A DNA stretch of 64,000 nucleotides, taken from positions 4,743,501-4,807,500 of the forward strand of contig NZ_CP146100.1 of NCBI RefSeq assembly GCF_037023755.1, written 5' to 3'. The stretch is from Saccharopolyspora sp. SCSIO 74807. Its GTDB lineage: Bacteria > Actinomycetota > Actinomycetes > Mycobacteriales > Pseudonocardiaceae. The stretch's first letter is position 1; the number at the start of each line of letters is the position of its first letter. The notes below the pieces were generated by a model that was not told the origin of the DNA, ran no database searches, and was given only the letters and a program-made list of their open reading frames with translations. Positions 9,264 through 16,975 of the stretch are shown piece by piece. The translations under genes were made by a program, and so were the position numbers.

Positions 9264-9953
9264 GCGCTCCACCTTCGCCGGATCGGGCCGGGTGCGGGCC
9301 GGTTCACCGGCTGGTCCTGCATCCGGGCAATTTCCAACGAGTGCAGGACTATCACAGGGCGGTCCGGCGGCCGGAACATCGGCGCTGCGAGCGCGGTGGC
9401 CGGACGGCCCTGCCGTGCCACATACCACTCGTGGCGGGCAGGAACCCAGCCTCGCTGGGAGGACTGTCACTCTCGCAGGCAGCGACGTCGGCGCGGGAAT
9501 GCGCAAGGAGTCCGGGTGCGTTGTCCGCGCGGTGGGCGCCGTTCCCCAGCTGGCCGTGCGCCGAACCACCAAGTGCTCCGGCGCTTTCCGTTCCGGTCAT
9601 TGAGACACCACGGCGCCGAGGTTCCGGAGCCCTGGCCTCCCGGCGCGCGGACCCGATGACCCGGCCTGACCTGCCGCTCTGCGGCGGTGCGGCCGCTGCC
9701 GGAGCGGCAGGCGGGCCGCGAGCGGCCGCCCGGGGCCTGTTCGCCAGGGACGAACACGCCCCCGTAGATCGCTTCATCTGGAATGGTCGGACGGGCCCGT
9801 CCGTTAACCAGGGGAGTCGACGACAAGAAAGCCCGACCGCACCAGCGGTCCCGAGTTAGACCAGCAAGACCGGCCGCGCGAGCGGCCACCAGTTGCACTG
9901 GCCGGCCAGCGGCCGGAGTCACGTCGACCGCCACGGCGGTCAGGGGAGTGCGA
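9264..9953. promoter_or_regulatory. 690-bp divergent upstream region of SDR and clpC
   Basis: No convincing gene is seen. The stretch contains an imperfect 14-bp inverted repeat (9355-9368 with 9399-9412, one mismatch) and a ClgR-like box at 9739. The long distance between the box and the clpC start implies an untranslated leader of roughly 180 bases. Confidence 0.6.
9739..9755 (+). promoter_or_regulatory. ClgR-type operator upstream of clpC
   Basis: GTTCGC-CAGGG-ACGAAC matches the actinobacterial ClgR box GTTCGC-N5-GCGAAC with one mismatch. ClgR is known to activate clpC and clpP genes in Streptomyces and corynebacteria. A -10-like TAGATC lies a short distance downstream. Confidence 0.65.
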
Positions 9954-12326
9954 ATGTTCGAGAGGTTCACCGACCGCGCTAGGCGGGTGGTCGTCCTGGC
10001 CCAGGAAGAGGCCCGGGAGCTCGGCCACAGCTACATCGGCACCGAGCACGTCCTGCTGGGCTTGATCCAGGAGGGCGGGGGTGTCGCCGCCAAGGCGCTC
10101 GAGTCGTCGGGGCTGGACCGCGCAGATGTGCGCCGGGAAGTCGAGGAGACGATCGGCCGGGGCGAGCGCTCACCGGCCGAGAACCTGCCGTTCACCCCCG
10201 GTGCCAAGAAGGTGCTGGAGCTGTCGCTGCGCGAGGCGCTGCAACTCGGCCACGAGCACATCGGCACCGAGCACATCCTGCTCGGCCTGCTCCGCGAGGG
10301 CGAGGGCATCGCGGCCCAGGTCCTGATCAAGCTCGGCGCCGACCTCGACCGGCTGCGCGAGGAGGTGCTGCAGCTGCTGTCGGATTCGACCGGCGGTGGC
10401 GCGGAGCCCTCCGGCGCCGGCGCGCGGGGCGGCGGCCAGCCGTCCTCCGCTACGACGCTCGACCAGTTCGGCTCGAATCTGACCAAGCGCGCCACCGACA
10501 ACGACCTGGACCCGGTGATCGGCCGGGAGCAGGAGACCGAGCGCATCATGCAGGTGCTCGCCCGGCGCACCAAGAACAACCCGGTGCTGCTCGGCGAGGC
10601 CGGTGTCGGCAAGACCGCCGTCGCCGAGGGCCTGGCGCAGCGGATCGCGGCAGGCGACGTGCCGGAGACGCTGCGGGACAAGCAGCTCTACACGCTGGAC
10701 ATGAGCTCGCTGGTCGCCGGTGCGCGCTACCGCGGTGACTTCGAGGAGCGCCTGAAGAAGGTGCTCAAGGAGATCGACAGCCGTGGCGACATCATCCTGT
10801 TCATCGACGAGATCCACACCCTCGTCGGCGCCGGGGCCACCGAGGGCGCGATCGACGCGGCCAACCTGTTCAAGCCGGTGCTGGCCCGCGGCGAGCTGCA
10901 GGTCATCGGCGCGACCACGCTGGACGAGTACCGCAAGCACATCGAGAAGGACCCGGCGCTGGAACGCCGCTTCCAGCCGGTCCAGGTGGGCGAGCCGTCG
11001 CTGGACACCTCGGTGCAGATCCTGCGGGGCCTGCGCGACCGGTACGAGGCGCACCACCGCGTGACGTTCACCGACTCCGCGCTGACCACCGCGGCCAGCC
11101 TGGCGGACCGCTACATCAGCGACCGCTACCTGCCGGACAAGGCGATCGACCTGATCGACGAGGCCGGTGCGCGCACCCGGATCAACCGGGTGATCGCCGG
11201 TGAGGACGACGCGGAGACCGAAGCGCAGGTCGGTGACGAGCAGATCGCCGAGGTGCTGGCGAACTGGACCGGCATCCCGGTGTTCAAGCTGACCGAGGAG
11301 GAGACGACTCGGCTGCTGAGCATGGAGGACGAGCTGCACAAGCGCGTGATCGGCCAGGAGGACGCGGTCAAGGCCGTGTCGCAGGCGATCCGCCGCACTC
11401 GTGCCGGGTTGAAGGACCCGAAGCGTCCGGCCGGTTCGTTCATCTTCGCCGGCCCGTCCGGTGTGGGTAAGACCGAGCTGTCCAAGGCACTGGCGGAGTT
11501 CCTGTTCGGCGACGACGACGCGCTCGTGCAGATCGACATGGGCGAGTACCACGACCGCGCTACCGCGTCGCGGCTGACCGGTGCTCCTCCCGGCTACGTG
11601 GGCCACGAGGAAGGCGGGCAGCTGACCGAGAAGGTGCGGCGCAAGCCGTTCTCGGTGGTGCTGTTCGACGAGATCGAGAAGGCGGATCAGGAGATCTACA
11701 ACACGCTGCTGCAGGTGTTGGAGGACGGTCGCCTGACCGACGGTCAGGGCCGCACGGTGGACTTCAAGAACACCGTGCTGATCTTCACCTCGAACTTGGG
11801 CACGGGCGACATCTCCAAGGCCGTGGGCCTGGGCTTCTCCGCGGGGAACTCGGCGGAGTCCAACTACGAGCGGATGAAGTCCAAGGTCAACGAGGAGATG
11901 AAGAAGCACTTCCGGCCGGAGTTCCTGAACCGCATCGACGACGTGATCGTGTTCCACCAGCTGACCGAGAACGAGATCGTGCAGATGGTGGACCTGCTCA
12001 CCGGCCGGGTGGAGAAGGCGCTCAAGGGCAAGGACATGTCCTTGGAGCTGACCTCGACGGCGAAGAAGCTGCTGGCCAAGCGCGGGTTCGACCCGGTGCT
12101 GGGTGCGCGGCCGCTGCGCCGCACGATCCAGCGCGAGGTGGAGGACCGGCTGTCCGAGAAGATCCTGTTCGGCGAGGTCGAGGCCGGCCAGATCGTGATC
12201 GTGGACGTCGAAGGCTGGGACGGCGAAGGCTCCGACGACCAGGCGCAGTTCACCTTCCGCGGCGAGACCAAGCCGTCGCCGGCGCCGGACGTCGCACCGG
12301 CCGACTTGGCCGGCTCCGCCGGCTGA
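9954..12326 (+). CDS. clpC: ClpC-type AAA+ unfoldase lacking the middle domain
   Basis: Hsp100 unfoldase that would feed proteins to ClpP. Order seen: two Clp-N repeats (1 to about 145), D1 with Walker [11 protein letters not shown] (about 213) and Walker [11 protein letters not shown], then D2 with GPSGVGKTE (about 500), pore loop [18 protein letters not shown] and a ClpP-docking LGF (about 625). It has 790 residues where actinobacterial ClpC1 has about 850. The difference is mainly the coiled-coil/UVR middle domain: [15 protein letters not shown] leads straight into [15 protein letters not shown] (about 410-430). The ATG at 9954 follows AGGGGAG. The gene is monocistronic and not next to the usual clpC neighbours, so it may be a paralogue. 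Confidence 0.93.
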   Translation: MFERFTDRARRVVVLAQEEARELGHSYIGTEHVLLGLIQEGGGVAAKALESSGLDRADVRREVEETIGRGERSPAENLPFTPGAKKVLELSLREALQLGHEHIGTEHILLGLLREGEGIAAQVLIKLGADLDRLREEVLQLLSDSTGGGAEPSGAGARGGGQPSSATTLDQFGSNLTKRATDNDLDPVIGREQETERIMQVLARRTKNNPVLLGEAGVGKTAVAEGLAQRIAAGDVPETLRDKQLYTLDMSSLVAGARYRGDFEERLKKVLKEIDSRGDIILFIDEIHTLVGAGATEGAIDAANLFKPVLARGELQVIGATTLDEYRKHIEKDPALERRFQPVQVGEPSLDTSVQILRGLRDRYEAHHRVTFTDSALTTAASLADRYISDRYLPDKAIDLIDEAGARTRINRVIAGEDDAETEAQVGDEQIAEVLANWTGIPVFKLTEEETTRLLSMEDELHKRVIGQEDAVKAVSQAIRRTRAGLKDPKRPAGSFIFAGPSGVGKTELSKALAEFLFGDDDALVQIDMGEYHDRATASRLTGAPPGYVGHEEGGQLTEKVRRKPFSVVLFDEIEKADQEIYNTLLQVLEDGRLTDGQGRTVDFKNTVLIFTSNLGTGDISKAVGLGFSAGNSAESNYERMKSKVNEEMKKHFRPEFLNRIDDVIVFHQLTENEIVQMVDLLTGRVEKALKGKDMSLELTSTAKKLLAKRGFDPVLGARPLRRTIQREVEDRLSEKILFGEVEAGQIVIVDVEGWDGEGSDDQAQFTFRGETKPSPAPDVAPADLAGSAG

Positions 12327-12345
12327 CGCCGCAGAACCGATGACC

Positions 12346-12377
12346 GCCGCCGCACCGGAACCTTCCGGTGCGGCGGC
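12346..12377 (+). terminator. clpC hairpin terminator
   Basis: A perfect 15-bp stem (GCCGCCGCACCGGAA with its complement) and a 2-base loop, followed by TTCTGCT, lies 20 bp after the clpC stop. Confidence 0.85.
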
Positions 12378-12487
12378 TTCTGCTATCCGGCCCGGATGAG
12401 ATGGACGCCGGTCCGGTGGCGGAAACTCAGCCGTCGCTGACCGGAGGAGTCGTGGCGGGATGACCGGTGCCCGCACCGGTGCATCGC

Positions 12488-13810
12488 CTACCTGGCCGCG
12501 CGCCGGTTGCGCAGGAAACGCAGGAATGACCGGGTCAAGTTCACCAGGACCAACGTCATTCCTGCCCACGGCAGCAGCAGCATGAAGATCCGGACGAGGC
12601 CGACCGCGGTTCCGGCGATGCCCCCGGCTCGCGCGAACTCGCCGACGCCGCGGGCCTGGTCGAGCAATGCTTGCCACAGCCCGGGCAGCACGTAGGGCGC
12701 GAGCGCCAGGAATCCGATGATCCAGTAAGCCAGGCACGGGATCACCAGCACGACCCACACCGCGATCACCCGCCGAGTCCACGGCTTGAGCTCGCGCACC
12801 CGCGGATGCGGCTCCCGGCCGGGCACCATGCTGCGCAGCGTCGGCCCCATCCGGTCGAACAGGTCGGGCACGCCGACGAGATCGCTCAGGATGTAGTACC
12901 CGTCGAGCCGGATCGACGGCAGGAACTGCCAGACCGTCGTCGCTTGCCAGGCCACCAGCGCGGCCAGCAGCCACGCCGAGTCCGTGCGGGCGTAACAGGC
13001 GATCATGATCAGGATGGCGAGCGCGTTGAAGTAGATCCCGCCGAGGTCGGTGCGCAGCCTGCCACCGCGGCTGAGCCGGTAGGAGTCGGTCACGGTGCTG
13101 TACATCGCCGGCCAGACCAGGTAGATGCCCACACCCATGGTGCCGGGCCGGGCGCCGCCGTAGCGGCAGGCCGCGACATGGCCGAACTCGTGGAACAACC
13201 CGGCGCCGGTCAGCAGCCCCAGCACCAGCAGGATCTGCTCCGGCCGCTCGATCAGTGATTGCGCGCCTGCGACGAGCCGTCCCGCCGCACCGTTGGTGGC
13301 CAGCCAGATGTCGGCGGCCGCGAACCCCGCCACGACGAGCACCACGACGGGTGGCCAGAACAGGGGCATGAACACGCCGGCGATGGCCGACACGACGCGC
13401 TCGGGCAGCAGCGCGACCCGGAACCGGAGTGCCAGCAGCCGGTCCCGCCCCTTCGGCAGCGGCTGCTCAGGACGGTCCGCGCCCGCCGCGACCATCCCGG
13501 CCTTGTGCAGCCTGTTGTCGATGAGGAAGGAGACCTGCTCGGCGGTGATCTCGCGGCCCACCGTGTCGCCGAGGTCGGTAGCGACCTGCGAGAAGCTGCG
13601 GTGCCCGTCGAGCTGCGCCGCGAGCAGGTACAGCAGCCGGGACACCTGCAGGACCTGGCCGTCGGGGCGGCGGACGAGGTACGGCGGTTCGCGGTGCCCG
13701 GATCCCTGGTACTCGCCGATCAACTCGGTGCCGGGCATGAGCGCGGGTACCGCGTGATCCGCGACGTCCGATTCGGCGGCGGGATCACCCGGCGCTGGCG
13801 TGGTGTCCAA
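12488..13810 (-). CDS. PqqD-like domain fused to M50 (site-2 protease family) membrane metallopeptidase
   Basis: Putative peptide-maturation protease. Residues about 42-108 (PYLVRRPDGQVLQVS to LHKAGMV) resemble a PqqD/RRE winged-helix peptide-binding domain. Several membrane helices follow, with the zinc motif HEFGH at 207-211 and a third ligand in IRLDGYYIL (Asp303), as in site-2 proteases. The start is uncertain: TTG at 13810 has GGGGGCGA upstream, while ATG at 13738 would keep the domain intact. It lies 144 bp downstream of a Gly-rich peptide gene on the same strand, separated by a strong hairpin. The neighbourhood suggests it binds the conserved leader and cuts or exports the peptide; that role is inferred. 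Confidence 0.88.
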   Translation of the reverse strand: MDTTPAPGDPAAESDVADHAVPALMPGTELIGEYQGSGHREPPYLVRRPDGQVLQVSRLLYLLAAQLDGHRSFSQVATDLGDTVGREITAEQVSFLIDNRLHKAGMVAAGADRPEQPLPKGRDRLLALRFRVALLPERVVSAIAGVFMPLFWPPVVVLVVAGFAAADIWLATNGAAGRLVAGAQSLIERPEQILLVLGLLTGAGLFHEFGHVAACRYGGARPGTMGVGIYLVWPAMYSTVTDSYRLSRGGRLRTDLGGIYFNALAILIMIACYARTDSAWLLAALVAWQATTVWQFLPSIRLDGYYILSDLVGVPDLFDRMGPTLRSMVPGREPHPRVRELKPWTRRVIAVWVVLVIPCLAYWIIGFLALAPYVLPGLWQALLDQARGVGEFARAGGIAGTAVGLVRIFMLLLPWAGMTLVLVNLTRSFLRFLRNRRAAR

Positions 13811-13899
13811 TTCGCCCCCAGGCGTTGGAAAAGTTCCGCGTGGCCCCGGCGGCTCCGGAGACCGGCCGGTTCGGTGCTGCCGCGTCGAATATTGAACGA

Positions 13900-13938
13900 C
13901 CGCGGCGGGCCGGCAACCTGGTCGCCGGCCCGCCGCGG
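13900..13938 (-). terminator. Hairpin between precursor peptide and protease genes
   Basis: A perfect 15-bp stem (CCGCGGCGGGCCGGC with its complement) and a 9-base loop starts 17 bp after the peptide stop. No T run follows. It may be a partial terminator that keeps protease expression below that of the peptide, a common arrangement in peptide operons. Confidence 0.75.
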
Positions 13939-13954
13939 GGTTCAGGGCGCGCGA

Positions 13955-14350
13955 TCAGCCGACGTTGCCGCCGCCGTCACCGCCGACACCGTCGCCACCG
14001 ATTCCGTCGCCGCCGACGCCGTCGCCGCCGTCGCCGCCGTCGCCGCCATCGCCACCGGCACCGCCGTCACCACCGGCGCCGCCGTTGCCGCCACCCTGGC
14101 CACCGCCGTTGCCGCCGCCCTGGCCGCCGTCGCCGCCGGTGACATCACCCGTCGTGGGGTCGCCGGAGTGCTCCTGCGAGACGTCCGCGTCCACCCCTTC
14201 GGTGCCGTGCGGCGGGGTGTGCACCACGGTCACGTCGCTGCCTCCGGGCGTGGGGAAGGCGAGCGTCGTCATGACCGAGCGGGCGGGCAGCAACTCCACG
14301 CGCTGATCTTCCAATTCCACGGAGCTCAGCAGCGGAAAGGTTTCAGACAT
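13955..14350 (-). CDS. Gly/Asp-rich precursor-like peptide 1
   Basis: Unrecognised 131-residue protein with two parts. The N-terminal part (1 to about 35) has a leader containing ELEDQRVELLPARSVMTTL and no signal peptide. A linker rich in Thr/Ser/His follows. From about residue 71 the sequence is nearly all Gly and Asp with Asn, Val and Ile, in GGDGG/GGNGG triplets, ending GGDGGGNVG. AAAGGAG precedes the ATG. The leader and the C-terminal tail recur in the rightward gene at 16589. The protease gene lies downstream on the same strand. A leader plus low-complexity core next to an RRE-type protein suggests a processed peptide substrate. The core has no Cys, so lanthionine chemistry is unlikely. 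Confidence 0.85.
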   Translation of the reverse strand: MSETFPLLSSVELEDQRVELLPARSVMTTLAFPTPGGSDVTVVHTPPHGTEGVDADVSQEHSGDPTTGDVTGGDGGQGGGNGGGQGGGNGGAGGDGGAGGDGGDGGDGGDGVGGDGIGGDGVGGDGGGNVG

Positions 14351-14562
14351 CAGAAAACTCCTTTCGCGTGAAACACAACGAACTCCGGGAATTGCGGACC
14401 GAGGATGCCCCTGATTCCTCGCCGGCGGTCCGTTCTGGTGAATCGGGCCGAACGTTAGAAGCGCCGGAACGGCCGCGCAGGCCGACTCACTCCCCCGGCG
14501 GGCGGCCGCCGACGCCCGTTCGCGGAGCGGGTCCGCGCGTGGTACTCACCCGCCGATCAACC

Positions 14563-14578
14563 TTGGCAAGTTTGCCAA
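14563..14578. promoter_or_regulatory. TTGGCAA inverted repeat, candidate operator
   Basis: TTGGCAA-GT-TTGCCAA is a perfect 7-bp dyad with a 2-bp spacer, an AT-rich patch in very GC-rich DNA, 213 bp upstream of the precursor 1 start. The shape suits a LacI- or TetR-type regulator; no regulator gene is adjacent. Confidence 0.45.
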
Positions 14579-14667
14579 TGCTCGAGTGGGACGGCTGGTA
14601 CGCCGCAACTCGCGCAAAACCGGCCGTGGCGGATGCGCGCAATCCTCGGAGATCGGTTCCGCTGTGT

Positions 14668-14703
14668 CGTGGCCGCCGGGAAGCGCTCGTCCCGGCGGCC
14701 ACG
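14668..14703 (-). terminator. Hairpin after the secreted Gly-rich gene
   Basis: A perfect 14-bp stem (CGTGGCCGCCGGGA with its complement) and an 8-base loop starts 12 bp past the stop codon of the leftward secreted-protein gene. Confidence 0.75.
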
Positions 14704-14715
14704 GCCTCACCGTGC

Positions 14716-16011
14716 TCAGTGATTCCGCTGCGCGATGTCGGCGAGCCCGGCGACACCGCCCGCACCGCCTTGGCCACCGGCGCCGCCGAAGTCCTGGACG
14801 CCGTCCAGCCCGCGCAGGCCCTGCAGCCCTCCGGTGCTGCCGATCCCTTCGCCGTCACCACCGGTTCCGCCGTCGCCGCCGTTGCCGCCGGCGCCGTTGG
14901 TCACCTTGATCGTGCTGCCGCCCTGATGCGAGAGGGTGCCCGCGTTCGGCAGGCCGCCGTGTCCGCCGGTGCCTCCGGTTCCGCCGTCGCCTTCCCGCTC
15001 GTAACCGCGGGGCAGGTCCTGCGCGCGGGCGTTCTCGGTACCGGCGTCGCCGCCCACGCCACCGATGCCACCCGCGCCGCCCGCGCCGCCGCGGAGGTCG
15101 ACGACGTCCGGCCCGGTGCTGATGATGGTGCCGCTCGGACCGTTGCCGGGTCCGGCGCGACCATTGTCGGCGTCCGTGCCGCCTCCGCCGTTGCCGCCGT
15201 TGCCGCTGCGGGTGGAGGCGGTTCCGTCGCCGCCCGTGCCGCCGACACCGCCGGTTCCGCTGTCGCCGCCGGTGACGGTGATCTCGTCGGTTCCGTCGCC
15301 GCTGTAGATCCGGCCCAGGTTGCCCGCGCCGCCGCTACCCGCGTTGCCGCCGTCACCGCCGCGCGAGTCGGCGGGATCGGTGCTGCCCGGGCCGCCCTTG
15401 CCGCCTTGGCCGCCGTTGCCGCCCGGACCGCCGGTCACGTCGACCGTGTCGTCGCCGGTGCCCGCGTCGATGACGCCGGACTCGGTGACTCCGGCGCCGC
15501 CGTTGCCGCCGCTGCCGCCCGCGCCCGCGCTGCCGCCGTCGCGCGGGGTGGCGCGCGTGGCTGCGGGGGTTCCGTCGGCGTTCTTGCCGTTCTTGCCGTT
15601 GCGGGCCTTGCCGTAGTCGCCGTCGGGGCCGAGGAAGCCGTTGCCGCCGTCGCCGCCGTTGCCGCCGCTGCGGCCGGTGACGATGATCTCGTCGTCGCCG
15701 TCACCGGCTTCGACCGTGCCCGCGACGGCTCCGCGCAGCACGATCCGGTCGTTGCCGGGGGTGCCTCGGAGGGTCTCGCCTTCGGGTACCCCGCGGTCGC
15801 AGACGATGTCGTCGCCGGAGCCGTTGGAGGTGCGGGTGCACGATGCCGGGTCGGCGTGCGCGGCAGGCACGGAGGCGAGGCCGAAGGCCACGGCGAGCAC
15901 GCTCGCGCCGGGCAGCGCCCACAGGTTCCGGAGGGAAGTTCCGGTGCCCGGGTGCGCGGCAGGCGGGGCCGGGTCTTGGGGCGAGAGTTCCGGATGCCGT
16001 CGATGGGTCAT
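14716..16011 (-). CDS. Secreted Gly-rich protein with RTX-like beta-roll repeats
   Basis: Protein of 431 residues, not assigned to a named family. Seen: an N-terminal export signal with a hydrophobic stretch around residues 34-50 and a likely cut after AHA, then about five modules. Each has a short strand such as GDGDDEIIVTG, GTGDDTVDVTGG or GDGTDEITVTGG followed by long GGxGGxGG loops. The GDD-hydrophobic-V pattern resembles calcium-binding RTX repeats; the Gly loops resemble PE_PGRS tails, but no PE domain is present. The ATG at 16011 is chosen because GAGGAG lies 8 bases upstream; a GTG two codons earlier is too close. It sits between the two Gly-rich peptide genes, so a surface-layer or matrix role with them is possible but unproven. 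Confidence 0.85.
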   Translation of the reverse strand: MTHRRHPELSPQDPAPPAAHPGTGTSLRNLWALPGASVLAVAFGLASVPAAHADPASCTRTSNGSGDDIVCDRGVPEGETLRGTPGNDRIVLRGAVAGTVEAGDGDDEIIVTGRSGGNGGDGGNGFLGPDGDYGKARNGKNGKNADGTPAATRATPRDGGSAGAGGSGGNGGAGVTESGVIDAGTGDDTVDVTGGPGGNGGQGGKGGPGSTDPADSRGGDGGNAGSGGAGNLGRIYSGDGTDEITVTGGDSGTGGVGGTGGDGTASTRSGNGGNGGGGTDADNGRAGPGNGPSGTIISTGPDVVDLRGGAGGAGGIGGVGGDAGTENARAQDLPRGYEREGDGGTGGTGGHGGLPNAGTLSHQGGSTIKVTNGAGGNGGDGGTGGDGEGIGSTGGLQGLRGLDGVQDFGGAGGQGGAGGVAGLADIAQRNH

Positions 16012-16588
16012 CGACACAACTCCTCACTCAACGTGATCTTTTTGGGCCGAACAGTCGAAGATCTTAGGCTGAACGGGCCTGGGCCCGCCGGAATCGAAAG
16101 AGTGGTGTCGGATCACTCCCGGCCGCTTTCACCTGATCGGTGGGGTGCCTCGGCGGCGCGGTGGATTGTCGCCGCACGACGATTGGAGAACGCGTCCGAA
16201 GTGTGGAAACGGCACTTTCAAAGAAATTCAGGCACGCATTATCAATATCTCAGAAGGGATCCGAGGCGCGCTTTCCTGGTCGATCACGTTAGTTCGCCGG
16301 AGCGGCGCTCCGGATTGGCCTGCAAGGTCATTTCCGAAGGTGATCATGGCTGCTAGCAGCATTATTGCCATGTTCCGTCACAGCAGCGTCACAGCGGACC
16401 GGTTCCGGTGGGAGTCGGTCGATTGTTCCGTGGAACGCTCGGCCGCAGCCGCATTCCGCAGTGCGCGGGAGTGGCCGAACCCCTACCTTCGAGCTGCTAC
16501 CAACGAACTGGGGCGTTGGGATGGGGGATCCGGGCCGGGCATCGATCTCCGGGGAATTCCGCCAACCCCTTCGACGAAGGAGGACCAA
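16012..16588. promoter_or_regulatory. 577-bp divergent region between secreted protein and precursor-like peptide 2
   Basis: No gene is seen. The middle (about 16200-16300) is clearly less GC-rich than the flanks. There is a perfect 12-bp palindrome GCTGCTAGCAGC at 16349-16360. Promoters for both divergent genes are expected here. Confidence 0.5.
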
Positions 16589-16897
16589 GTGTTCTATGCG
16601 ACTGAACCGCTCAGCTACGCCGAGCTGGAAGACGAGCGCGTGGAGTTCCTGCCCGCACGCACGGTCATGACGACCTTGCCGCTCGCGCGGGGAGGCGGAC
16701 CGGGGGTCGTCAACGGCGGCGACGGCGGCGACGGCAGCAGTGGCGGCGGCGGCAACGGCGGCGGTGACGGTGGCGATGGTGGCGACGGCAACGGCGGCGT
16801 CAGCGGCGGGCCGGGCGGATTCGGCGGCAATGGCATCGGCGGCAACGGCATCGGCGCCCCTGGTGTGGGCGGCCCGGGCGGTGGCAACGTCTGGTGA
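16589..16897 (+). CDS. Gly/Asn-rich precursor-like peptide 2
   Basis: Unrecognised 102-residue protein built like peptide 1. The leader includes ELEDERVEFLPARTVMTTL, which matches peptide 1 at 16 of 19 positions. The tail, from about residue 43, is GGDGG, GGNGG and GGNGIGG units ending in GGPGGGNVW. The two C-termini are also alike (GIGG..G.G..G.GG.GGGNV). The GTG start is supported by GAAGGAGG five bases upstream. The tail has no Cys or Thr and only a few Ser. A 32-bp perfect palindrome follows the stop. It is transcribed away from the rest of the locus, so it would be processed in trans by the protease at 12488. Confidence 0.85.
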   Translation: MFYATEPLSYAELEDERVEFLPARTVMTTLPLARGGGPGVVNGGDGGDGSSGGGGNGGGDGGDGGDGNGGVSGGPGGFGGNGIGGNGIGAPGVGGPGGGNVW

Positions 16898-16914
16898 CCG
16901 GCGCCGGGAGCTGC

Positions 16915-16946
16915 GAGGTGGGCCGGTCGCGCGACCGGCCCACCTC
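16915..16946. terminator. 32-bp perfect palindrome, bidirectional terminator
   Basis: GAGGTGGGCCGGTCGC is followed directly by its complement, a 16-bp stem (14 bp if a 4-base loop is allowed). It sits between the convergent peptide 2 and CitMHS genes and can serve both. Confidence 0.85.
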
Positions 16947-16975
16947 CGCATCAGCCCGAATTCAACGCACCCGCA

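Larger units (their letters stand above)
14351..14715. promoter_or_regulatory. 365-bp region upstream of precursor-like peptide 1
   Basis: No gene is seen. It contains the terminator hairpin of the secreted-protein gene (14668-14703) and a TTGGCAA dyad (14563-14578). A promoter for the peptide/protease unit must lie here, but no -35/-10 pair stands out. Confidence 0.5.

Noticed and set aside
9355-9412. 14-bp inverted repeat with 30-base loop as an attachment site or riboswitch
   Set aside because: One mismatch and a long loop in GC-rich DNA; no integrase, no conserved riboswitch core.
10170-12974. Very long leftward open frame antisense to clpC
   Set aside because: High-GC third-position shadow of clpC; no family similarity, and His/Gln/Arg-rich composition typical of antisense frames.
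13960-14140. GC-rich triplet repeats as a possible CRISPR or microsatellite array
   Set aside because: They encode the regular Gly/Asp tail of peptide 1, with no spacers and no equal-length repeats.
14368-16356. 662-codon rightward frame over the secreted Gly-rich gene
   Set aside because: Ala/Val/Arg shadow of the leftward GGC/GAC repeats; no ribosome site at its start. The leftward frame has a signal peptide and regular modules.
16349-16360. GCTGCTAGCAGC palindrome as operator of peptide 2
   Set aside because: Twelve bases and no second copy near the other locus genes, so it may be chance.
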